Shown here piece by piece: positions 1 through 8,330 of a DNA stretch of 64,000 bases (its first letter is position 1; every line of letters starts with the position of its first letter). The notes under the pieces are model-generated. The model made no database searches. It was given only the letters and a program-made list of their open reading frames with translations, and had not been told where the DNA came from. The position numbers and the translations under genes are program-made. Source of the DNA: Chloroflexota bacterium (lineage in GTDB: Bacteria; Chloroflexota; Anaerolineae; CG2-30-64-16); the NCBI GenBank assembly GCA_026389845.1, contig JAPLHB010000102.1, positions 1 through 64,000 on the forward strand. The letters are read 5' to 3'.

Positions 1-38
1 AGGCCTGCGACGACGGGGAACAGTTTCTTGGTGCTCAT
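1..38 (-). CDS. Sugar ABC transporter substrate-binding protein, N-terminal fragment
   Basis: Only the first 12 codons are in the window (MSTKKLFPVVAG), starting at an ATG at position 38 with a good GAGGAGA ribosome-binding site 5 to 8 bases upstream. The basic start followed by a hydrophobic run looks like the beginning of a signal peptide. It follows the ribose-type ATPase and permease genes on the same strand, where the periplasmic or lipoprotein sugar-binding subunit of such importers is normally encoded. The identification rests on position and the signal-like start; the body of the protein is outside the window. Confidence 0.55.
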   Translation of the reverse strand, partial: MSTKKLFPVVAG

Positions 39-130
39 TGCATTCTCCTCATGAAAGTTCTTGTCCAAATCCCGTTGGAAGGACTGGCGAAATGACATAC
101 CATACCGTTGCTTGGGGATCATTGCATAGG

Positions 131-1114
131 CTACCTCCGTCGGCGGCGATCCATGTACACAGCCATGACAAGAATCGTGCCGGTGACCACCGTTTGCCAC
201 TCTTGTGGGACCGAAAGGATGCGCAGCCCATTGGCCAGCGTGCTGATGATGAATGCGCCGATGATCGTGCCCAGGATGGTCCCCTCGCCGCCGCTCAACG
301 ATGTACCGCCGATCACGGCAGCAGCAATCGCATCCAATTCATACCCTGAACCCAGGGCTGGCTGCGCGGAGTTGAGACGAGATGCCATCAGCACACCGCC
401 CATACCGGCAAAGGCTCCGCAGAGGGTGTAGACGGCCATCTTCCAACGATCCGCATTGACGCCGGACAACCGGGTGGCTTCTTCGTTACTGCCCAGCGCA
501 AAGGTATAGCGGCCCAAGACCGTCTTGGTCAGGATCAAACTGGCGACGATGGCGGCGCCGAACAGAATCACCACCGCATTGGGGATGTCGAAGCCGGGGA
601 AGATCGCCCCCAGGATCGAGCCCATGGCGATCGTGCGAAATGCGGGCGCATCGTTGAAATAAATCGGCTTCAAGGTCGAGATGACCAGGGAGAGTCCCTT
701 GGTGGCATACAACATGCCCAGCGTGGCAACAAAAGGCGGGACCTTCATCTTAGCGATCATGACACCGTTGATGAGACCGCACAGCGCGCCGGCCAGCACG
801 CCGCCCAGCACGCCGATGGGAATCGGCAGCTTCCACTCGATGATGAACACGGCGCTCATGACCGCCGAAAACGTCATGACCGTGCCGACGGACAGGTCAA
901 TGCCCGCGGTGATGATGACAAAGGTGACGCCCAAGGCCAGCACGCCATTGACGGCGGTGGCCAGCAGAATCCCCGTAACGTTGCTGAACGAGAAGAAGTT
1001 GGGCGACGCCAACGAGAACACGACGAACAGGGCGATCAAGCCGCCGAACGCCATCACCCGCTGCATGGCATCAGAGCGGAACAACGATTTTCTCTGGGCG
1101 ATTTTGGTGTCCAT
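131..1114 (-). CDS. Ribose-type sugar ABC transporter permease (RbsC family)
   Basis: This 327-residue integral membrane protein is the channel subunit of a CUT2-type monosaccharide importer. It is highly hydrophobic with about eight to ten predicted membrane segments and carries the family signature GSNEEATRLSGVNADRWK near residue 210, the cytoplasmic loop that contacts the ATPase. The motif GIDLSVGTVM (about residue 70) is also typical. The ATG lies 2 bases after the ATPase stop, so the two are translationally coupled in one operon with the binding protein downstream. The 92 bases between its stop and the binding-protein start hold nothing else I recognise. The sugar cannot be told from sequence. 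Confidence 0.93.
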   Translation of the reverse strand: MDTKIAQRKSLFRSDAMQRVMAFGGLIALFVVFSLASPNFFSFSNVTGILLATAVNGVLALGVTFVIITAGIDLSVGTVMTFSAVMSAVFIIEWKLPIPIGVLGGVLAGALCGLINGVMIAKMKVPPFVATLGMLYATKGLSLVISTLKPIYFNDAPAFRTIAMGSILGAIFPGFDIPNAVVILFGAAIVASLILTKTVLGRYTFALGSNEEATRLSGVNADRWKMAVYTLCGAFAGMGGVLMASRLNSAQPALGSGYELDAIAAAVIGGTSLSGGEGTILGTIIGAFIISTLANGLRILSVPQEWQTVVTGTILVMAVYMDRRRRR

Positions 1115-1116
1115 GT

Positions 1117-2670
1117 TCAGGCGTCCCCGACTTCTGTGATGGTTGAGGTGGCTTCATTCGTGCGAATGATGCCCCCGCGCTGGGTGGCGAATTGCATAAT
1201 CTTCTCTTGCGTAGCCTCGGCGCTGGTCAACTCGCCCGTGACCCGGCCTTCACACATGACGATGATGCGGTGGCTCATGCGCAGGATCTCCGGCAGCTCC
1301 GAGGAGATCATGATGATGGACTTACCCTGCTGCGCCAGATCGTTGAGCAGCCGGTAAATCTCGCTCTTGGCGCCGACGTCAATCCCGCGCGTGGGTTCAT
1401 CGAAGATCAGAACATCCGTGTTGGCGGTCAGCCACTTGCCGATGACCAGCTTCTGCTGGTTGCCGCCCGAAAGGTTCCTGACCTGCTGCTGCAAGCCAGG
1501 CGTCCGGATGGAGAGGGCCTCGACGTAATGCGCCGCGGCCGTGCGGGTCTTGGCGCTATTGACCCAGCCGAGCGCCCCCAGGAACTTCTTGAACGATGCG
1601 AGCACGATGTTAGTTTCGACGTCTAACCCGAGCGCCAGGCCATAGCGTTTGCGATCCTCAGACAGATACGCGATGCCGTGTTGAACAGCGTCGCTGGGGC
1701 TGTTGATCTGAACCTTCTTGCCCCGAACGTACACTTCGCCCGAGTCCACCGGGTCCGCGCCGAACACCGCCCGCGCGACCTCCGTGCGCCCGGCGCCCAT
1801 CAGTCCGGCAAAGCCCAGGATTTCACCGCGCTTCAGGCTGAAGCTGGCGTCCTTGATCACGTTGCCGCGGTTGAGGTTCTTGACCTCCAGCACTACTTCC
1901 TGGCTGGGGTTCTCCGGCACCTCGGGCGTCGCCTCGAAGATCGTCCGGCCGACCATCATGCTGATGATCCGGTCAATCGTAACGTCCTGGGTTTGCACCG
2001 TATCAATGTAGCGGCCGTCGCGCATGACCGTGACACGATCGGAAATCTGCTTCAGCTCTTCCAGGCGATGGGAGATGTGCACGACCCCCACGCCTTTTTC
2101 GCGGAGTTGGCGGATAATGCGAAATAGCTCATCTATTTCCGCCTCGGTCAACGCCGCGGTCGGCTCGTCCATGATCAGCACGTCGGAATTGAAGGAGAGC
2201 GACTTGGCGATCTCAACCATCTGCTGCTTGGCGACAGTCAAATCCGCGACCTTGGTGCGCGGATCGAGCTTCAGATGCATCGTGTCGAACAACTGCTGCG
2301 TTTGAGCGTTGATGGCCTTTTCGTCCAGGACGAAGCGAACGCCCTGGCGCGGCTCGCGGCCGATGAAGACGTTTTGCGCCACGGTGAGATGGGGCATCAG
2401 GTTGAGTTCCTGATGGATCATGCTGATGCCGAGATGCTGGGCGGCCCGGGGAGTGGGAATCTCGACTTCCTTGCCCTTATAAAGAATACGGCCGGCGTCT
2501 TTTGTATACACACCAGCGAGGACTTTCATCAGCGTGGACTTGCCGGCGCCATTTTCACCGACCAGGGCGTGCACCTCGCCCGCGCGCAACTCGAACCGGC
2601 ATTGGCTGAGCGCGTGAACGCCGGGAAAAGTCTTTTCGATTCCTTCCATCGAGACAAGAATGTCACCCAT
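1117..2670 (-). CDS. Ribose-type sugar ABC transporter ATP-binding protein (RbsA family)
   Basis: The protein carries two ABC domains in one chain, as in RbsA/MglA/XylG. The first has Walker [10 protein letters not shown] (about residue 40) and Walker [12 protein letters not shown]; the second has a degenerate P-loop GLMGAGRTE and the signature LSGGNQQKL followed by [12 protein letters not shown]. The length (517 residues) is normal. I place the start at the ATG at 2670, preceded by CAGGGG, instead of a TTG 21 bases upstream. It is first in the importer operon, with a TTGACA promoter and a GntR-like operator about 110 bases upstream. It energises sugar uptake across the cytoplasmic membrane. 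Confidence 0.93.
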   Translation of the reverse strand: MGDILVSMEGIEKTFPGVHALSQCRFELRAGEVHALVGENGAGKSTLMKVLAGVYTKDAGRILYKGKEVEIPTPRAAQHLGISMIHQELNLMPHLTVAQNVFIGREPRQGVRFVLDEKAINAQTQQLFDTMHLKLDPRTKVADLTVAKQQMVEIAKSLSFNSDVLIMDEPTAALTEAEIDELFRIIRQLREKGVGVVHISHRLEELKQISDRVTVMRDGRYIDTVQTQDVTIDRIISMMVGRTIFEATPEVPENPSQEVVLEVKNLNRGNVIKDASFSLKRGEILGFAGLMGAGRTEVARAVFGADPVDSGEVYVRGKKVQINSPSDAVQHGIAYLSEDRKRYGLALGLDVETNIVLASFKKFLGALGWVNSAKTRTAAAHYVEALSIRTPGLQQQVRNLSGGNQQKLVIGKWLTANTDVLIFDEPTRGIDVGAKSEIYRLLNDLAQQGKSIIMISSELPEILRMSHRIIVMCEGRVTGELTSAEATQEKIMQFATQRGGIIRTNEATSTITEVGDA

Positions 2671-2776
2671 GATGAGCCCCTGGGCAGTCAAAGATAGCAG
2701 GTTTCTTGAGGAGAGGTCTCACAAAACATCCGCCGCCGTGATCCTTGGGAACGGAACCGAACGGAAATCCAACCAC

Positions 2777-2816
2777 ATGTTACGCATAACCTACCACAAA
2801 GATGCCGGCTTGTCAA
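2777..2816 (-). promoter_or_regulatory. Sigma-70-type promoter with overlapping GntR-like operator for the sugar importer
   Basis: On the minus strand there is a perfect -35 TTGACA (2816-2811), a 17-base spacer and a weak -10 TAGGTT (2793-2788). The imperfect palindrome at 2777-2792 (plus strand ATGTTACGCATAACCT) overlaps the -10 and fits the ATGTTA-N4-TAACAT pattern recognised by LacI-family GntR regulators. The same box, in the same place relative to the -10, precedes the epimerase operon at 5693-5708. Confidence 0.6.
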
Positions 2817-2833
2817 ACTCAGAATGCAAGCAA

Positions 2834-2860
2834 GTAGGGCGAATTGGCAATTTGCCCTAC
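2834..2860. repeat. 27-nt palindromic repeat, family A copy 1
   Basis: Two 13-base arms, GTAGGGCGAATTG and CAATTTGCCCTAC, flank a single G. It lies 1 base after the stop codon of the tandem nucleotidyltransferase gene, where it could act as a 3' hairpin. Two further copies lie inside coding sequence (3486-3512 and 26488-26514). Confidence 0.85.
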
Positions 2861-2861
2861 T

Positions 2862-3713
2862 TCAGAATCCCCGCAGCTCGCTGCTAGCCCGTTTGGGCAA
2901 CCCGGCCTTGGGCATCCGCTTCAGGATGACGTATTCCAACCCACGCTCCCGGCAAAACGCCCGTTTTTCCGGCTTGTCGCCGTCTTCGTTGACCGCGTAA
3001 ATGTCGGGCTTAAGCCGCTCGACCTCCGGCTCGGCGTCCATCCAGCCGTGGCCGGTGGAGAGCAAAGCCTGCTTGACGTAGCGACACGCCTGCACCACGT
3101 AGCGCCGCTCGTCCTGGGGGAGCATGGGGTGCCCCTCGCCCTTCAGCAGTCGGACGTTTTCGTCGTGTCCGAGGACAACGTACAAGTCCCCCAGCGCGGA
3201 AGCCTCCTCGAAAAAGCGGACGTGGCCGGAGTGGAACCAGTCGTAGCAGCCGGTGACGACGACTCGTTTGCGAGACGAAGGACGAACGACCGACGACGAA
3301 TTTGGAGGCGCGCCATCTGGTTCGGTAGGCAAGGTAGGGAAACCAAGCAAGTCATCGGCGGTCAGGACACGATATTCCAGGCCGTGCGCTGTGCAGAAGG
3401 CGCGTTTGGCCGCGGTGTCGCTCACCTCGTCCACCACCCAGACGTCCGGGCGCAGGTCCTCGACCGGAGGGAGCGCGTCTGGGCTGTAGAGCAAATTGGC
3501 AATTTGCCCTACGCTCGTGACGTACCGGATGGCCCGGAGCAGGTAGAGCCGCTCCGCCTGGGGAAACTTTGGCAGGTTCCCGGTCATGGCCTGCACGATC
3601 GCGTCGTCCCACAGCAGCACATGAAGGTCGCCGAGTTTCGCGGCTTCCTCCAGAAACCGGATGTGACGCGAGCGCAAATCGTCAAAACTGCCCATGACGA
3701 CAACGGTTGTCAT
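2862..3713 (-). CDS. Tandem cytidylyltransferase-like protein with two nucleotidyltransferase domains
   Basis: This 283-residue protein contains two consecutive HIGH-superfamily nucleotidyltransferase domains. The C-terminal one (about 150-283) has TGCYDWFHSGHVRFFEEA with an intact HxGH motif; the N-terminal one (1-130) has GSFDDLRSRHIRFLEEA, where HxGH is replaced by RSRH and is probably inactive. Related enzymes join a sugar, heptose or polyol phosphate to CTP or ATP. It is third in an operon with the epimerase and GHMP kinase-like genes, so activation of the kinase product is a reasonable guess. Two repeat insertions are in frame: residues 68-76 (VGQIANLLY) and about 137-148 (a serine/arginine-rich heptamer-derived linker between the domains). 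Confidence 0.75.
   Translation of the reverse strand: MTTVVVMGSFDDLRSRHIRFLEEAAKLGDLHVLLWDDAIVQAMTGNLPKFPQAERLYLLRAIRYVTSVGQIANLLYSPDALPPVEDLRPDVWVVDEVSDTAAKRAFCTAHGLEYRVLTADDLLGFPTLPTEPDGAPPNSSSVVRPSSRKRVVVTGCYDWFHSGHVRFFEEASALGDLYVVLGHDENVRLLKGEGHPMLPQDERRYVVQACRYVKQALLSTGHGWMDAEPEVERLKPDIYAVNEDGDKPEKRAFCRERGLEYVILKRMPKAGLPKRASSELRGF
3270..3305. repeat. Heptamer-type repeat inside coding sequence (ACGAACG-like units)
   Basis: About five degenerate 7-base units (ACGAAGG, ACGAACG, ACCGACG, ACGAAT) lie in frame between the two nucleotidyltransferase domains, encoding roughly NSSSVVRPSSRKR. Related arrays occur in spacers at 19709-19812, 29440-29485 and 49497-49562. Confidence 0.65.
3486..3512. 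repeat. 27-nt palindromic repeat, family A copy 2, inside coding sequence
   Basis: The palindrome differs from copy 3 at one base. Read on the minus strand it encodes VGQIANLLY within the degenerate N-terminal nucleotidyltransferase domain, in the same frame as copy 3 in XdhC. Confidence 0.9.
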
Positions 3714-3744
3714 GTCAATCCCTTCCCCTCACGGCGGACTTGGA

Positions 3745-3811
3745 ACCACAAAGGCACAAAGACACCAAGTTTCGTGATGTGTTCTTCTTCGTGTCCTCGT
3801 GTCTTCGTGGT
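3745..3811. repeat. Inverted repeat between kinase-like and nucleotidyltransferase genes
   Basis: The arms are ACCACAAAGGCACAAAGACA (left) and, on the right, CTTCGTGTC, CTCGTGTCT, TCGTGGT in series. They can fold into an imperfect hairpin in the 114-base spacer. It is not followed by a T-run, so I call it a repeat and not a terminator. Confidence 0.6.
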
Positions 3812-3827
3812 GAGTGCCCTTGCTCGA

Positions 3828-4610
3828 TCAGGGGTTAACTCTGACCTGCACGCGAAAGGCCCCCGGCACCGGCTCCTCGGAGACGACGTAGAGGTAACCG
3901 CCGCCGCAACCGGAATACATGGCCCCGGCATACCGGGCCTGGTAATAACCCAGAAGCGCCCCCAGGTCAACGGCAATCGTCGGATGCCGAACGGTTTGGG
4001 GCAGGATCGCCTCCCAACACGCCATGCACGCGTTCATCGCCGCGCCCAGGCCGCGGGCATCTTTGGCAAGGATGGCGTCATAGCAGTCTTTCCCTGTCTG
4101 CCCCAGCCGCCGGACCCATCCGGGATCGAGGTTTTTGATCTCAAGGGGGCTATAGCCGTCGGGACGTTGCGCCACCGGAACCATCTGGACGACCGCTTCG
4201 AGCCAACGGGCGATGGCAGGATCGTTGTTGGACTCGACGTGCCAGGGGAAGTAACCGCCCTCGTGGCTGAAGTCGTAGTCCAGCCGGTTGACGCCGCCGT
4301 AGATCAGGCCGATCATGTCTTGCGAGCCGGACGGCTCCGCCAACCCGCGATTTTCCTCGGCGTACAGCTCCCGCACCAATTCGGCCGGATCGCGGTCGGG
4401 CAGCGTGCCACCCCACAGCCGCTCGGCGACCTTGCGCGTGCTGGTGCCCATGCCGCAGCGATCCATAAAGCGGCAAGTCGGCTCGATGGCGACCACCACC
4501 ATCGAGCCGGGCGGCGTTGGGTTGTGCCGCGAGACGAACGGCTGATCAATCCAGCCGCCGGCAAACGCCATGCGGTAGGGCAGTCTGCCGATCACATCGG
4601 TGATGTCCAT
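3828..4610 (-). CDS. GHMP-family sugar kinase-like protein
   Basis: The 260-residue protein opens with RLPYRMAFAGGWIDQPF, like the R-P-R-x-AGG-T-D start of heptose/fucose-type GHMP kinases, has CGMGTSTRKVA (52-62) as a variant of the GHMP ATP loop, and contains GSQDMIGLIYGGVNRLDYD and the C-terminal glycine-rich YSGCGGGYLYVV. It is shorter than the usual 330 or so residues, and the ATP loop comes about 50 residues earlier than usual, so it is compact or reduced and activity should not be assumed. Its ATG lies 2 bases after the epimerase stop and the nucleotidyltransferase follows, which suggests sugar-1-phosphate formation before nucleotide activation. The sugar is unknown. Confidence 0.65.
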   Translation of the reverse strand: MDITDVIGRLPYRMAFAGGWIDQPFVSRHNPTPPGSMVVVAIEPTCRFMDRCGMGTSTRKVAERLWGGTLPDRDPAELVRELYAEENRGLAEPSGSQDMIGLIYGGVNRLDYDFSHEGGYFPWHVESNNDPAIARWLEAVVQMVPVAQRPDGYSPLEIKNLDPGWVRRLGQTGKDCYDAILAKDARGLGAAMNACMACWEAILPQTVRHPTIAVDLGALLGYYQARYAGAMYSGCGGGYLYVVSEEPVPGAFRVQVRVNP

Positions 4611-4612
4611 GA

Positions 4613-5656
4613 CTACGATACCGTGTGCTTGCCGGCCTTCCGGGTCATGTACTGCTGCTCGATCCAGGCATAGGTCTTGGTCAGACCATCGCGGAATGGC
4701 GTGCTCGGCTCCCAGCCCAGCACCGACTTGATGAAGGTGTTGTCGCTATTGCGGCCGGCTACCCCGCGCGGCGCGTCGAGCTGGTACTTGCGCGTCAGCT
4801 TGACGCCGCCGATCTCCTCGGCGAGAGAAACCAGTTGGTTAACGCCAATCAGCTCACTGGACCCCAGGTTGATCGGTGTGGCGATCAGTTCCTTGCAGTG
4901 CATGATCATGTCAATGCCCACCACGCAGTCGTCAATGTACATAAAGCTGCGGGTCTGCGTGCCGTCGCCCCAGATCTGGATCTCGTGGCTGCCGGTATCT
5001 TTGGCGGTGATCACTTTGCGGCAAATGGCCGCAGGAGCCTTCTCGCGGCCGCCGTCCCAGGTGCCGTTGGGGCCGTAGACGTTGTGGAAACGCGCGATGT
5101 GCGTCTCCAGCCCGCGCTCCGCCCAGTACTCCTGGCAGAAAATCTCTGATACCAACTTTTCCCAGCCGTAGCCGCGTTCGGCCATCGCCGGGTACGCGTC
5201 CGATTCCTTCAACGCCCGGACGTTGGGGTCCTGCTGGAGGGTGATGTTGTAGGCACAGGCGGACGAAGAGAAGAAGAAGCGCCTGGCGCCGGCCCGGTAC
5301 GCGGCTTCGATCATGTGAGTGTTGATCAAGACACTGCGCAGGCATTCGACGCGGAATCGCTCGATGAAGCCCATGCCGCCCATGTCGGCCGCCAGGTTGT
5401 AGACTTCGGTCGCGCCTTCGCAGGCCCGCACGCAGTTGTCGTACTCGCTCAGGTCCATGCACAGGCTTTCGACACCCGGCACGCGCTGGTACCATTCGGG
5501 CAGCGGTTTTTTATCAATGGCCCGGATGCGGGTGAAGCCCTGATCGTGGAAATAACGGGCCAGCGAGCCGCCGATAAAGCCGCCCGCGCCGCCGATAACG
5601 ATGAGATCATCACGCCTGAGAGTCGGACAGGTCGCAGCCGTCAACGGTGTGTTCAT
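4613..5656 (-). CDS. GDP-mannose 3,5-epimerase-like NAD-dependent epimerase
   Basis: This extended SDR has the NAD motif GGAGGFIG (22-29), YNLAADMGGMGFI, the catalytic region SSACAY (Cys134) and YGWEK (Tyr163, Lys167). The combination closely resembles GDP-mannose 3,5-epimerase, which makes GDP-L-galactose or GDP-L-gulose; bacterial relatives may use other nucleotide sugars. The ATG at 5656 has GGAGA 6 bases upstream; a TTG at 5680 is possible but worse. It is the first gene of an operon with the GHMP kinase-like and nucleotidyltransferase genes. Its promoter overlaps a GntR-like operator shared with the importer, which suggests induction by the imported sugar. Confidence 0.8.
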   Translation of the reverse strand: MNTPLTAATCPTLRRDDLIVIGGAGGFIGGSLARYFHDQGFTRIRAIDKKPLPEWYQRVPGVESLCMDLSEYDNCVRACEGATEVYNLAADMGGMGFIERFRVECLRSVLINTHMIEAAYRAGARRFFFSSSACAYNITLQQDPNVRALKESDAYPAMAERGYGWEKLVSEIFCQEYWAERGLETHIARFHNVYGPNGTWDGGREKAPAAICRKVITAKDTGSHEIQIWGDGTQTRSFMYIDDCVVGIDMIMHCKELIATPINLGSSELIGVNQLVSLAEEIGGVKLTRKYQLDAPRGVAGRNSDNTFIKSVLGWEPSTPFRDGLTKTYAWIEQQYMTRKAGKHTVS

Positions 5657-5692
5657 TGGGTTTCTCCGTGTGGTAGTCAAGTGATGAATGAT

Positions 5693-5732
5693 ATGTTATC
5701 GGTAACATATCACAAGAGGGACGTGCTGTCAA
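5693..5732 (-). promoter_or_regulatory. Promoter with GntR/LacI-family operator for the epimerase operon
   Basis: Minus-strand -35 TTGACA (5732-5727), exactly 17 bases, then -10 TATGTT (5709-5704). The near-perfect palindrome ATGTTATCGGTAACAT at 5693-5708 overlaps the -10 and matches the ATGTTA-N4-TAACAT GntR pattern in all fixed positions. The geometry equals that at 2777-2816. Confidence 0.75.
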
Positions 5733-5765
5733 ATCTCCACGAGAGGCTGCGATACGGAACATGAA

Positions 5766-5838
5766 AACGGGCCGCTGATCAACACGGATGGACGCGGATT
5801 TTTTCTTCATCCGCGTTTGTCTGCGTTCATCCGCGGCC
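5766..5838. repeat. Inverted repeat of ATCCGCG-type units
   Basis: The left arm contains CACGGATGGACGCGGAT and the right arm ATCCGCGTTTGTCTGCG and ATCCGCGGCC, giving a long imperfect hairpin just 3' of the FGGY kinase stop. Similar unit fragments occur at 14770-14798 and as a hairpin at 58660-58694. Confidence 0.6.
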
Positions 5839-5843
5839 TGTTT

Positions 5844-7346
5844 TCAAACCAGTTTGCCGAAAACCGGCTCCAGCGCCCGATACGTCTCTGCGAACAGGGG
5901 ATACAACTCCGCATAGCGCGCCTGGGCCGCGGGATCGGGACGCTCGGCGGCGTGAACCTGGACGAATTGCTGTGCCACGCCGAAGTCGCGATACAGTCCC
6001 ACGCCCACCCCGCCCGCGATTGCCGCGCCCAACGAGGTCGCCTCGGCCAGGAGCGCCGGCAGGAGGATCGGCAGTCCGAAGACGTCGGCCAGGATTTGCC
6101 GCCAGAGCGCGCCCTGCGCCCCGCCGCCGATCAGCCGCATGGCCGTGATCCCCGCGGCCTGGGCCTGGAGCGCATCCAGGATCAGCCGCAGGTTGAACGC
6201 GACGCCTTCGAGCACCGCGCGAGCCATCTCAGGGCGGCCGTGCGCCATGGTCAGGCCGACGAATGCGCCGCGGGCCTGCGGGTTCCAGTAAGGGCTGCGC
6301 TCGCCGAGGAGGTAGGGCAGGAACAGGAGGCCGTCGGCGCCGGGCGGGACCGCGGCGGCCGCGGCGCTCAACTCGTCGTAGAGGCGCGCGTCGCCATCGC
6401 CGCGCAGCAGCCGCTCCAGCCAGTCGAACGCGCCGCCTGCGCTCTGCATGGAGCCGAGGGGGAAGGTGAGGCGCGGGTCGAGGTGCGCCAGGTTGAAGGT
6501 GCGCATCTGTGGGTCGTAGAGCGGACGATCGGCGGTGACGGCCATCCACGATGAGGAGCCGATGTAGGTGTACGCGTCGCCGGGGCGCACCGATCCTGCG
6601 CCCACGGTCGCGCACGCGCCGTCGCCCCCGCCGATCACCACCGGCGTCCCCGCCAGCAGACCCGTCAACGCGGCTGCCTGGGGGGTCACGCGACCGATCA
6701 CGGTCGTTGACGGGTAGATCGGCGGCAGTTTGGCTATGTCCAGCCCGGCCGCCTCGGCCAGATCCGCGGCCCAGACGCGGCGCTCCAGGTCGAAGAGGTT
6801 AGTGTTGGACGCGTCGGAGTAATCTGTTGCGAAAACGCCAGAAAGCAGGAACGCGGCGTAGTCCTTCGCCTGCAAGAAGAGGTGCGTGCGGCGGTAAATC
6901 TCCGGCTGATGCCGCTGAATCCAGAGAATCTTGGCCGCCGAGCAGGAGGGCGTGGCGCGGTTGCCGGTCACCTGGTAGACCCGCGCCATGCCGTAGCGTT
7001 CCGCCAGGAACGTCGCCTCGACCGTTGCACGCTGATCGGCCCAGAGGATGGCGGAGCGCAGGGCCGCGCCTTCAGCGTCTACCGCCAGCGCGCCGTTCAT
7101 CATCCCACTGAAACTGACGACCGCGATATCGCCCGGCGGAATGGCCGCCTGCTCCAACAGCCGCCGCGTGCCGTCGTAGACCGCGCGGCACCAGTCGGCC
7201 GGGTCCTGCTCGGCCCATTGCGCGTGCGGATAGGCCGTGGTGTACGGCTCGAAGACCGCGGCGACGGCCGCGCCGGTCGCCGCGTCGAACAGCGTGGCTT
7301 TATTACCGGTGGTGCCCAGGTCGTGGGCCAGGATGCCGTTCAGCAC
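5844..7346 (-). CDS. FGGY-family carbohydrate kinase (xylulokinase-like)
   Basis: The 500-residue protein begins AHDLGTTGNKATLFD, the N-terminal phosphate-binding motif of FGGY kinases, and has VIGGGDGACATVGAG and the C-terminal signature MRLIGGGAQGALWRQILADV near residue 400. These enzymes phosphorylate a keto-sugar or polyol with ATP in the cytoplasm. The start is a GTG with GGAAGG about 12 bases upstream. It lies 18 bases after the SDR gene and is last in a cluster with the MDR and SDR dehydrogenases and two aldolases, so its product probably feeds oxidation and aldol cleavage. Substrate is not assignable; xylulose, fuculose and rhamnulose kinases share the fold. Confidence 0.9.
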   Translation of the reverse strand: MLNGILAHDLGTTGNKATLFDAATGAAVAAVFEPYTTAYPHAQWAEQDPADWCRAVYDGTRRLLEQAAIPPGDIAVVSFSGMMNGALAVDAEGAALRSAILWADQRATVEATFLAERYGMARVYQVTGNRATPSCSAAKILWIQRHQPEIYRRTHLFLQAKDYAAFLLSGVFATDYSDASNTNLFDLERRVWAADLAEAAGLDIAKLPPIYPSTTVIGRVTPQAAALTGLLAGTPVVIGGGDGACATVGAGSVRPGDAYTYIGSSSWMAVTADRPLYDPQMRTFNLAHLDPRLTFPLGSMQSAGGAFDWLERLLRGDGDARLYDELSAAAAAVPPGADGLLFLPYLLGERSPYWNPQARGAFVGLTMAHGRPEMARAVLEGVAFNLRLILDALQAQAAGITAMRLIGGGAQGALWRQILADVFGLPILLPALLAEATSLGAAIAGGVGVGLYRDFGVAQQFVQVHAAERPDPAAQARYAELYPLFAETYRALEPVFGKLV

Positions 7347-7364
7347 TTGCAGAACCCAGCCTTC

Positions 7365-8165
7365 CTAACGCATCTCCTGCCCGCCGGTCACGTTGATCGC
7401 CTGCCCAGTCATATAGCTGGCCTGATCCGAGGCGAGGAAGACGACCACGTTGCAGACGTCGTCGTAGGTGCAGCCGCGCTTCACCGGCACCAGGTCAATA
7501 TATTTCTGCAACACTTCCTCCTCGGTAATGCCCAGGTTGCGCGCATACTGCTTCAGGAGGGAGTGTGGGCCGAGCCTCCAGAGCGGCGAGTCGAGCAGGT
7601 TGCCGGGGCAGATCGCGTTCGCGCGCACGCCGTATTCCGCCAGTTCGAGCGCGATGCTCTGCGTCAGGCCGATGCCGCCGAACTTGCTGGCCGCGTACGC
7701 CGAGTTCTTGTAGCTGCCCTTCTTGCCCGATTTCGAGTTGATCTGGATGATCGCGCCGCGGCGCTGCGCCTTCATCACCCTGGCTGCGTGCTTGGCGACC
7801 AGGAAGTAGCCGAACAGGTTGACATTCATCACCGCGCGCCACTTCTCGGCCGCAAACTCGGTGATCTCCTCGGCGATCAGGATGCCCGCGTTGGACACCA
7901 GGACGTCCAGGCGGCCAAATTCGGCCGCGACGCGGGCGACCATCGCGCTCACCTGCGCCTCGTCGGTCACGTCACACGTGATCGCGATTGCCCGCTGGCC
8001 GGTCTCGGCTGCGACCAGCGCGGCTGTCTCCTGGGCGATTTCCTGTTTGATGTCGGCTACCGCTACGTGGCAGCCCTCCTGCGCCAGCCGCAGACAAATC
8101 GCCTGCCCCAACCCCTGTCCGCCGCCGGTCACGAGGGCGATGCGGTCTTCGAGTGTTTTCGTCAT
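7365..8165 (-). CDS. SDR dehydrogenase, sorbitol-6-phosphate 2-dehydrogenase-like (SrlD type)
   Basis: A classical short-chain dehydrogenase with cofactor motif TGGGQGLGQA, NAG (about residue 90), catalytic Ser in QINSKSGKKGS and YAASK. The stretches NSKSGKKGSYKNSAYAASKF, KYIDLVPVKRGCTYDDV and TGQAINVTGGQ align almost residue for residue with SrlD. The expected reaction is NAD-linked interconversion of a polyol phosphate and ketose phosphate. I start it at the ATG at 8165 (MTKTLED), which has GGTGGAG 8 bases upstream; an in-frame ATG 12 bases earlier lacks this. It sits between the MDR and FGGY kinase genes of the sugar cluster. Confidence 0.88.
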   Translation of the reverse strand: MTKTLEDRIALVTGGGQGLGQAICLRLAQEGCHVAVADIKQEIAQETAALVAAETGQRAIAITCDVTDEAQVSAMVARVAAEFGRLDVLVSNAGILIAEEITEFAAEKWRAVMNVNLFGYFLVAKHAARVMKAQRRGAIIQINSKSGKKGSYKNSAYAASKFGGIGLTQSIALELAEYGVRANAICPGNLLDSPLWRLGPHSLLKQYARNLGITEEEVLQKYIDLVPVKRGCTYDDVCNVVVFLASDQASYMTGQAINVTGGQEMR

Positions 8166-8180
8166 AGGTTTCTCCACCAG

Positions 8181-8330
8181 CCGTGGTGCGTGTTACGTGT
8201 TTCGTGTTTCGTGGTGCGTAGTGCGTGTTATGTGCTTCGTGGTCTATTGACGCCCGTAAATCCAAGTCTCGAACACGCACCACGCACCACGCACCACGCA
8301 CCACGCACCACGCACCACGCACCACGCACT
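8181..8330. repeat. Heptamer array (CACGCAC units) in two complementary arms
   Basis: The right arm (8273-8330) is about eight near-perfect CACGCAC units; the left arm (8181-8243) is degenerate GTGTTTC/GTGGTGC units of complementary type. The right arm runs into the TAG stop of the MDR gene, so read in the direction of that gene the array begins at its stop codon and ends just before the SDR ribosome-binding site. Confidence 0.9.

Noticed and set aside
2844-4673. 609-codon open frame on the plus strand
   Set aside because: It runs antisense to the nucleotidyltransferase and GHMP kinase-like genes, has no domain, and its codon pattern is the mirror of GC-rich genes on the other strand.
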